Shown piece after piece: positions 6,672-10,799 of a stretch of DNA of 13,478 nucleotides (positions within the stretch are counted from its first letter, which is position 1; each line of letters starts with the position of its first letter). Where the stretch lies: assembly GCA_046595995.1 (NCBI GenBank), contig JBKJNB010000076.1:1-13478 (forward strand), written 5' to 3'. The DNA is from JAWXBR01 sp046595995 (GTDB lineage: Bacteria > Bacteroidota > Ignavibacteria > Kapaibacteriales > Kapaibacteriaceae). The translations under genes were made by a program, and so were the position numbers. The notes beneath the pieces are model-generated. The model did not search any database and was not told the DNA's origin. It worked only from the letters and a program-made list of their open reading frames with translations.

Positions 6672-7490
6672 ATGGCATCCCTAGAACACGTACAGTCTCT
6701 GCTTAACACTGTTGGCGCACCAGAAATCCTGGAGGATCCGGATGCATTGGCTTCGCTTGACGAAACGAAGTATGACGCGCTTTTAGAAGCAATCGACGAA
6801 ATTCTTGAACTCGTCGAAGAACGTCCGAACGACGAGGAAGTGATAGACGCGCTCTACGTAACGCACATGACTCTGTCATCGGCAAACTACTGGCACAGCG
6901 TTCTTGCAAGCGGCGAACCAACAGAAGAGCCCGATGCACACACGATCTCGAAAAGCTGGGGTGGCGAAGCGCTGCGTCCGTACGCAAAGGACACTCTCGG
7001 CGATCTCATCATTAACACGTCGAGCATCGCAACACTAACGCAGACCGGACTTCCCGCATCGGCGGAACCAGGCCTGTCATTTAACGACACCATTCAACGC
7101 CTTGCCGAAGTCGAGACAATCGAAACCAGTGACGAAGACGAGGCCAAAGACTTCTTTAACGCGTACTGGATGTTGGGTCGCACAGAAGACGATGACGTAA
7201 TCTGTCTCGATGAACGCGTTGACGGCGCCGTTGTCGTTCTCGATCGTGACTGGGGCTTTATGTCCCTACGCTACATGAACGCCAGCGTTGGCCATCTCCT
7301 CGCCACGCTCGAAGCATGGCGCAGACTCGAGCACGCAGAAGAAGTCGAACCCGCCATCGAACGCTTCACAGAAGAAATCGAAAAGCTCGACCCGGGCGCT
7401 CTCGGCACCGGCTCGTTCTGGGCCGACATGCTCGACGAACTCGAGGGCGATGAAGAAGATGAGGACGAGGACGAAGAAGGAGAGAATTAA
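6672..7490 (+). CDS. Acidic protein with a SUKH-4-like C-terminal half
   Basis: A 272-residue, strongly acidic protein that I do not recognise over its full length. Residues 1-105 look all-helical (DALLEAIDEILELVEERPND). Residues 108-220 resemble the SUKH-4 immunity-protein pattern: a 'L.qtGLP.......F.d' start (TLTQTGLPASAEPGLSFND, 121-139), a 'f.....lG......iclD' strand (FFNAYWMLGRTEDDDVICLD, 161-180), a 'gaVvvLDrDw' strand (185-194) and a final 'yMNaSv.hllatLea' helix (201-215). SUKH proteins often neutralise polymorphic or contact-dependent toxins, though some are general adaptor modules. No toxin gene adjoins it. The last 16 residues are almost pure Asp/Glu. It has its own TAnnTTTG promoter and only a weak purine-rich GGAAAAAA upstream of the ATG. 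The SUKH assignment is by eye and tentative; the gene itself is secure. Confidence 0.8.
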   Translation: MASLEHVQSLLNTVGAPEILEDPDALASLDETKYDALLEAIDEILELVEERPNDEEVIDALYVTHMTLSSANYWHSVLASGEPTEEPDAHTISKSWGGEALRPYAKDTLGDLIINTSSIATLTQTGLPASAEPGLSFNDTIQRLAEVETIETSDEDEAKDFFNAYWMLGRTEDDDVICLDERVDGAVVVLDRDWGFMSLRYMNASVGHLLATLEAWRRLEHAEEVEPAIERFTEEIEKLDPGALGTGSFWADMLDELEGDEEDEDEDEEGEN

Positions 7491-7510
7491 GGTTCTTCCC
7501 CGCTAAGACC

Positions 7511-7557
7511 GGAGCCCCTTGTAAGAAATTCCACGAGGAGCGGGGCCCCTTGTCAGA
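7511..7557. repeat. 16-bp imperfect direct repeat in the convergent intergenic region
   Basis: GG(A/G)GCCCCTTGT(A/C)AGA occurs at 7511-7526 and 7542-7557 with two mismatches. CCCCGCT (7498-7504) can also pair with AGCGGGG (7539-7545). The 7491-7602 stretch holds nothing else I can identify. Confidence 0.7.
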
Positions 7558-7602
7558 GAGTCTCAGTAAGAGAATCCCACGACGCACACATTGTAAATAA
7601 AG

Positions 7603-7635
7603 AAAGGCCGCCCGGATATTCCGAGCGGCCTTTTT
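7603..7635. terminator. Bidirectional intrinsic terminator between convergent genes
   Basis: AAAGGCCGC (7603-7611) pairs with GCGGCCTTT (7625-7633), with an inner CGGA/TCCG helix around TAT. TTTTT follows on the plus strand; on the minus strand the stem is followed by TTTCTTTATTTAC. It can end both the rightward SUKH-like gene and leftward rny. Confidence 0.88.
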
Positions 7636-7655
7636 CGTTACAGCGTTTCCTAGGG

Positions 7656-7679
7656 CCCCAGTCGCTCCGGCGACTGGGG
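7656..7679. other. Perfect 10-bp hairpin downstream of rny
   Basis: CCCCAGTCGC (7656-7665) and GCGACTGGGG (7670-7679) flank TCCG, a UNCG-type tetraloop on the plus strand. On the minus strand it lies 26 nt past the rny stop and could stabilise the rny mRNA 3' end. No T-run follows on either side. Confidence 0.7.
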
Positions 7680-7705
7680 TGTCTTCATGAGTGGGGTGTC
7701 CTCAC

Positions 7706-9271
7706 CTACTTCGCTATCGCTACGCTCCTACGCTCGCGGATAACCGTGACCTTAATCTGGCCAGGGTATTCCATTTCGTCTTGGATGCGTGTTGCGATGT
7801 CGTTTGCTAGCGTGTCGGCGCGCAGGTCGTCGATGCGCTCGGGCTCGATCATTACGCGGACTTCACGTCCTGCCTGGATGGCGTAGGTTTTTGTGACACC
7901 AGCGAACGACGTTGCAATTTCTTCGAGTTGCTGCAGGCGCTTGATGTAGTTCTCGAGGGACTCGCGGCGGGCACCCGGACGTGATCCGCTGATGGAGTCA
8001 GCCGCTTGTACGAGTACAGCAATTGGCGATTCCATTTCGATATCGTCGTGGTGAGCACCAACGGCGTTTACCACGAGAGGATGTTCTTTGTACTTCTTTA
8101 CGAGTTCCATACCGAGCAGTGCGTGTGGACCTTCGATGTCGCGGTCGATGCACTTACCAATGTCATGCAGTAGGCCGGCGCGCTTAGCAAGGTGTACGTC
8201 GAGACCGAGCTCGTTCGCCATGATGCCCGTTAGGAAGCTTACTTCGATGCTGTGTGCAAGCAGGTTCTGTCCGTACGACGAGCGGTACTTCATCTTGCCG
8301 ATGTAACGAACCATCTCAGGGTGCAGGTTGTGAATGCCCAATTCCATGAGAGCGTTTTCGCCGACGCGGATGAGCTCTTCTTCAAGCTCCTTGCGGACTT
8401 TCTCTACAACTTCTTCGATGCGTGCCGGGTGGATACGTCCGTCTGTCATTAGACGTTCTAGCGCTATGCGCGCAGTCTCACGGCGAAACGGATCGAAGCC
8501 CGAAATAACCACTGCTTCTGGTGTGTCATCGATAATAAGATCGATACCAGTCGCGGCTTCGAAGGCGCGAATGTTGCGTCCCTCTTTACCGATGATACGT
8601 CCCTTCATCTCATCATTCAACAGGTTCACAACACTCACCGTCGACTCGACGCAGTGGTCAGAGGCGGTGCGCTGAATTGCCATAAGCACAATGCGCTGTG
8701 CTTCTTTGCGTGCGTTAACCTTTGCCTCGTCACGAACATCTTTCACGAGCTGTGCGCCTTCGGCCTTTGCGTCATTCACCATGTTATCCATGAGGAAGCG
8801 CTTTGCATCATCGCGGCTCATACCTGTGATGCGTTCGAGACGTTCGTTCTGTTCGTCTACAAGTACGTCAATCTCTTTAACCTTGCCATCGATCGTGCTT
8901 GCCTTTTTGGCGAGTTCACCTTCGAGTGAGGCAAGTTGCTTTTCTTTCTTCGTGATCACTTCGAACTTGCCTTCAAGGCCTTCTTCGCGCTTGCGCAGCT
9001 CCTTCTCGAGCCCCTTTAGCTTAACGTCTTTTTGCTCACGTTCAGTTTCGTGCTGACGTTTCTGTTTTTGAATCTCTTCTTTCGATTCTAGTAGTTTCTC
9101 GCGCTTGATGGCTGCTGCTTCTTTGGCGGCTTCATCAATTACAGACTTAGCCCGTGTCTCGGCATCAGCCAGGGTAGTCGCGGCGAGTTTCTTCCCTGAT
9201 ATATATGTGATCAGAAAGCCGATCACAGCAACGGCGGCACCTATTACCACCGCAAGGATCGTCGGGTCCAT
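7706..9271 (-). CDS. rny: Ribonuclease Y
   Basis: A 521-residue membrane-anchored endoribonuclease that starts bulk mRNA decay. The layout matches the family: an N-terminal membrane helix (about 5-25), a long charged coiled coil (about 35-200), a KH RNA-binding domain with its GxxG loop GKEG at 228-231 (GRIIGKEGRNIRAFEAATG), and an HD phosphohydrolase domain with His340 (LLAHSIEVS) and the His369-Asp370 pair (LLHDIGK), then HHDD at 407-410. The length equals that of typical RNase Y (about 510-525). AAGGAG stands 5 nt before the ATG. The gene begins 26 nt after the predicted 6S RNA 3' end, with no clear separate promoter, so it is probably read from the zapA or 6S promoter. Upstream neighbours on the same strand are 6S RNA, zapA, a coiled-coil gene and pheT. 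Confidence 0.97.
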   Translation of the reverse strand: MDPTILAVVIGAAVAVIGFLITYISGKKLAATTLADAETRAKSVIDEAAKEAAAIKREKLLESKEEIQKQKRQHETEREQKDVKLKGLEKELRKREEGLEGKFEVITKKEKQLASLEGELAKKASTIDGKVKEIDVLVDEQNERLERITGMSRDDAKRFLMDNMVNDAKAEGAQLVKDVRDEAKVNARKEAQRIVLMAIQRTASDHCVESTVSVVNLLNDEMKGRIIGKEGRNIRAFEAATGIDLIIDDTPEAVVISGFDPFRRETARIALERLMTDGRIHPARIEEVVEKVRKELEEELIRVGENALMELGIHNLHPEMVRYIGKMKYRSSYGQNLLAHSIEVSFLTGIMANELGLDVHLAKRAGLLHDIGKCIDRDIEGPHALLGMELVKKYKEHPLVVNAVGAHHDDIEMESPIAVLVQAADSISGSRPGARRESLENYIKRLQQLEEIATSFAGVTKTYAIQAGREVRVMIEPERIDDLRADTLANDIATRIQDEMEYPGQIKVTVIRERRSVAIAK

Positions 9272-9297
9272 GCATGCTCCTTAAATATGAAAAGAGC

Positions 9298-9525
9298 CGC
9301 ATCGCGCTATCGGCGGGTTTCCCCACATAACGGTTGCAAAAGAACCTGTTGGCTGCGCACGGTGGGATCCATCCTGGCCACCGCTGACGTCCACTGAACA
9401 ACTTGCGCCGTTCCCAAAGACGATGTCAACGGGTGAGGCCTGCCATTGATGGTCAGAGCCTGGTTCCCAAGCAAAGAAAAAATTGTACGGTTCTTTTTCA
9501 AACGTGCGTACCGATAGCGGATGCG
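9298..9525 (-). ncRNA. ssrS: 6S RNA (RNA polymerase regulator), by structure and position
   Basis: The 342-bp gap between zapA and rny folds on the minus strand into one long rod. The closing stem pairs CGCATCCGCTATCGG (9525-9511) with CCGATAGCGCGATGCG (9313-9298), 15 bp with a single extra base. Further in, 9505-9489 pairs with 9330-9346, including nine continuous pairs (AAAAGAACC/GGTTCTTTT). An unpaired central region follows at about 9488-9453 and 9347-9367. Then come CCATC/GATGG, GGCC..ACC/GGTGGCC and CGTTGAC/GTCAGCG, and an apical hairpin GAACGGC-GCAA-GTTGTTC with a GNRA loop (9413-9396). A rod with a large central bubble that mimics an open promoter is the hallmark of 6S RNA, which binds the housekeeping RNA polymerase holoenzyme. 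The gene lies just downstream of zapA, as ssrS does in E. coli. About 228 nt is somewhat long. I folded it by hand and ran no model. Confidence 0.78.
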
Positions 9526-9526
9526 A

Positions 9527-9540
9527 CAAAGCATCGATGC
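9527..9540 (-). promoter_or_regulatory. Possible 6S RNA promoter overlapping a 10-bp palindrome
   Basis: Just before the RNA's 5' stem the minus strand reads GCATCGATGC, a perfect palindrome, then TTTG. The TTTG fits the second half of the -7 element, but the TA half reads AT. No good -33 element is seen. The rest of the gap (9541-9613) holds nothing I can identify. Confidence 0.3.
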
Positions 9541-9613
9541 ACGTGGACTTTGACGGTGTCGGGTCGATCAGACGACTACAGTGGTGAGATTCGTGTATGG
9601 GTCGGGTACGGGT

Positions 9614-9904
9614 TTACGGAAGGGGCTGTCGCCATGCTCTTTCAAGGTACTGGGTCATTTTGTCCAGCTCCTCATTAACGAATCGAACATCTTGAGAGTT
9701 CTGATCCATAGCATCGTGATAGCGTTCGGCAATATTCAAGGCTGCCAGAAGCGAAAGCGTCGGTGTCGACTGCTCCCTTAGCGACTGTTGCAGCGCCTGA
9801 ATCTGAAGATTTACTTCCCGTACTGACTTCTTAATTCGCTCTTCGTTGTCTCCACGAAGAGTGAGGTCTTTTCCACCGATGTTTACTCTGATTGCTTTCG
9901 ACAT
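9614..9904 (-). CDS. zapA: Cell division protein ZapA
   Basis: A 96-residue protein starting at the ATG at 9904 (MSKAIRVNIGGKDLTLRGDN). The small N-terminal globular head is followed by the REVNLQIQAL segment (29-38) and a C-terminal helix from about residue 50 (LSLLAALNIAERYHDA), which fits ZapA length and pattern. ZapA forms dimers and tetramers that crosslink FtsZ filaments and stabilise the Z ring. The frame is open further upstream, but the extra 26 codons (MCFRVASVHCSEF...) are not ZapA-like and run into the upstream gene. No strong ribosome-binding site is visible. A TAACTTTA sequence at 9941-9934 is one base off the TAnnTTTG promoter element. zapA follows a coiled-coil gene by 34 bp and is followed by 6S RNA. 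Confidence 0.92.
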   Translation of the reverse strand: MSKAIRVNIGGKDLTLRGDNEERIKKSVREVNLQIQALQQSLREQSTPTLSLLAALNIAERYHDAMDQNSQDVRFVNEELDKMTQYLERAWRQPLP

Positions 9905-9933
9905 AATCGTCGTGTTCGCGTGTATCGTGTGTG

Positions 9934-9941
9934 TAAAGTTA
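9934..9941 (-). promoter_or_regulatory. Weak candidate promoter for zapA
   Basis: The minus strand reads TAACTTTA, a 7 of 8 match to TAnnTTTG, and its first three bases are the stop codon of the upstream gene. The predicted start near 9927 would give a leader of about 23 nt. Only weak -33 candidates are present. Confidence 0.25.
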
Positions 9942-10742
9942 GGAAATTCCGAACAATGAACTGATGCGACCCGAAAGCACATCTAGGCGCGACGCAAGGG
10001 CAAGCATCTCAGCGGGTGCCATGCCGCGCTGCGGGGCCGTTCCAAAGGCATTCATCTGCGGCACCGTTCCAAAGATGTCGAGCTGACGTTGGTCAAACTG
10101 GCGCTGATCGAGCTGTCGTGCGTCGCGTTGCTCTTCGAGGTTCACTTGCAGTTCCAGCAACAGCTTCGAGCGAGCGTCGAGTTCGACGCGTACCTGAGAA
10201 AGCTGCGCAGAGATGGTCGAATGATCGATAAGCTGCGCCTGCGCTTCATTCAACTCATTCTGCAGCCGATTAAGTTCATCTTCAAGTCGATCGATATTCG
10301 TACGAAGTCCGCGCACCTCTGCTTCATGCGCCCGCATTTCCGTTTCGTGCGCCTTCATCTCCGTTTCGCGCGCCTTCGCAATTAGTGCTTCCATCGCCTC
10401 TACATCAGTCGCGGAAAATTCTGGCGCAGTTACTGCCGCAGCTATTGGTGCGGTTACTGGTGCAGCTAGTGGTGAAGGGTCTGCCAAAGGGGCTTCCGAC
10501 AATCCACGTCCTGCTTGCGCCTGGAGTTCTGCTTCACTTTTACGGAGTACCGCAACCTGGGCTTGGAGGACAGCGTTTTCCTGACGCAGCGTTACAATGA
10601 CATCGGCGCTTTTGCGCACGGTATCCCAAAACCGCAACACGGTGGCTTCGAGCTCAGCTTGCGCCTTCTGCGCCTGCACGTCTTGTGCGGCGTCTTGAAA
10701 GAGCTGTTGAGGCTGTTCCTGTGGAAGATTTCTGGGACCCAT
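9939..10742 (-). CDS. Coiled-coil protein of unknown function between pheT and zapA
   Basis: A 267-residue protein I do not recognise. It has no signal peptide or membrane helix, so it should be cytoplasmic. Residues 15-78 form a helical coiled coil (LRQENAVLQAQVAVLRKSE). Residues 80-109 are an Ala/Pro-rich linker. Residues 113-210 form a second coiled coil that includes three exact 7-residue units, ARETEMK-AHETEMR-AHEAEVR (124-144), and the leucine-rich IDRLEDELNRLQNELNEAQ. A Gln/Asp-rich stretch follows (RQLDQRQFDQRQLD), then two FGT(V/A)PQ units (224-238) and an amphipathic C-terminal helix (EMLALASRLDVLSGRISSLF). AAGGA precedes the ATG and comes from a 26-bp duplication of the pheT 3' end. 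It lies 34 bp before zapA, so a divisome role, for example a ZapB-like partner, is tempting but only inferred from position and coiled-coil content. Confidence 0.85.
   Translation of the reverse strand: MGPRNLPQEQPQQLFQDAAQDVQAQKAQAELEATVLRFWDTVRKSADVIVTLRQENAVLQAQVAVLRKSEAELQAQAGRGLSEAPLADPSPLAAPVTAPIAAAVTAPEFSATDVEAMEALIAKARETEMKAHETEMRAHEAEVRGLRTNIDRLEDELNRLQNELNEAQAQLIDHSTISAQLSQVRVELDARSKLLLELQVNLEEQRDARQLDQRQFDQRQLDIFGTVPQMNAFGTAPQRGMAPAEMLALASRLDVLSGRISSLFGIS
10311..10373 (-). repeat. Three tandem 21-bp units encoding heptads
   Basis: Three in-frame 21-bp units inside the coiled-coil gene encode A(R/H)E(T/A)E(M/V)(K/R). The unit equals one coiled-coil heptad, so expansion lengthens the rod without breaking its register. 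Confidence 0.85.
10423..10470 (-). repeat. 24-bp tandem repeat in the Ala/Pro linker
   Basis: Two adjacent 24-bp copies (10423-10446 and 10447-10470) with five mismatches encode the alternating A-A-P-V-T-A-P-I / A-A-A-V-T-A-P linker of the coiled-coil protein. They are older than the nearly exact repeats nearby. Confidence 0.7.
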
Positions 10743-10747
10743 TCTAG

Positions 10748-10799
10748 TTCCTTAATTACCGCGCACTTGCGGGTTCCTTAATTGCCGCGCACTTGCGCG
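10748..10799 (-). repeat. 26-bp tandem duplication at the pheT stop
   Basis: Two 26-bp copies (10748-10773 and 10774-10799) differ at only two bases. The copy at 10774-10799 holds the true pheT C-terminus (QVRGN) and stop. The other repeats those codons as a non-coding relic, and its AAGGAA (10753-10748) is the ribosome-binding site of the coiled-coil gene. Confidence 0.92.

Noticed and set aside
4234..7490. Toxin-immunity or defence island around the SUKH-like gene
   Set aside because: No toxin, nuclease, recombinase or transposase gene is present; neighbours are housekeeping and transport genes.
7656..7679. Second intrinsic terminator for rny
   Set aside because: The stem is perfect but neither strand has a T-run after it, so I list it as an unexplained hairpin.
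9281..9534. Minus-strand short open frames covering the RNA region
   Set aside because: Compositions are not protein-like (for example FSLLGNQALTINGRPHPL), and the base pairing explains this sequence better as RNA.
9403..9781. Plus-strand open frames across the zapA/rny gap and into zapA
   Set aside because: They lie opposite the structured RNA and zapA, have no recognisable domains and no convincing ribosome-binding sites.
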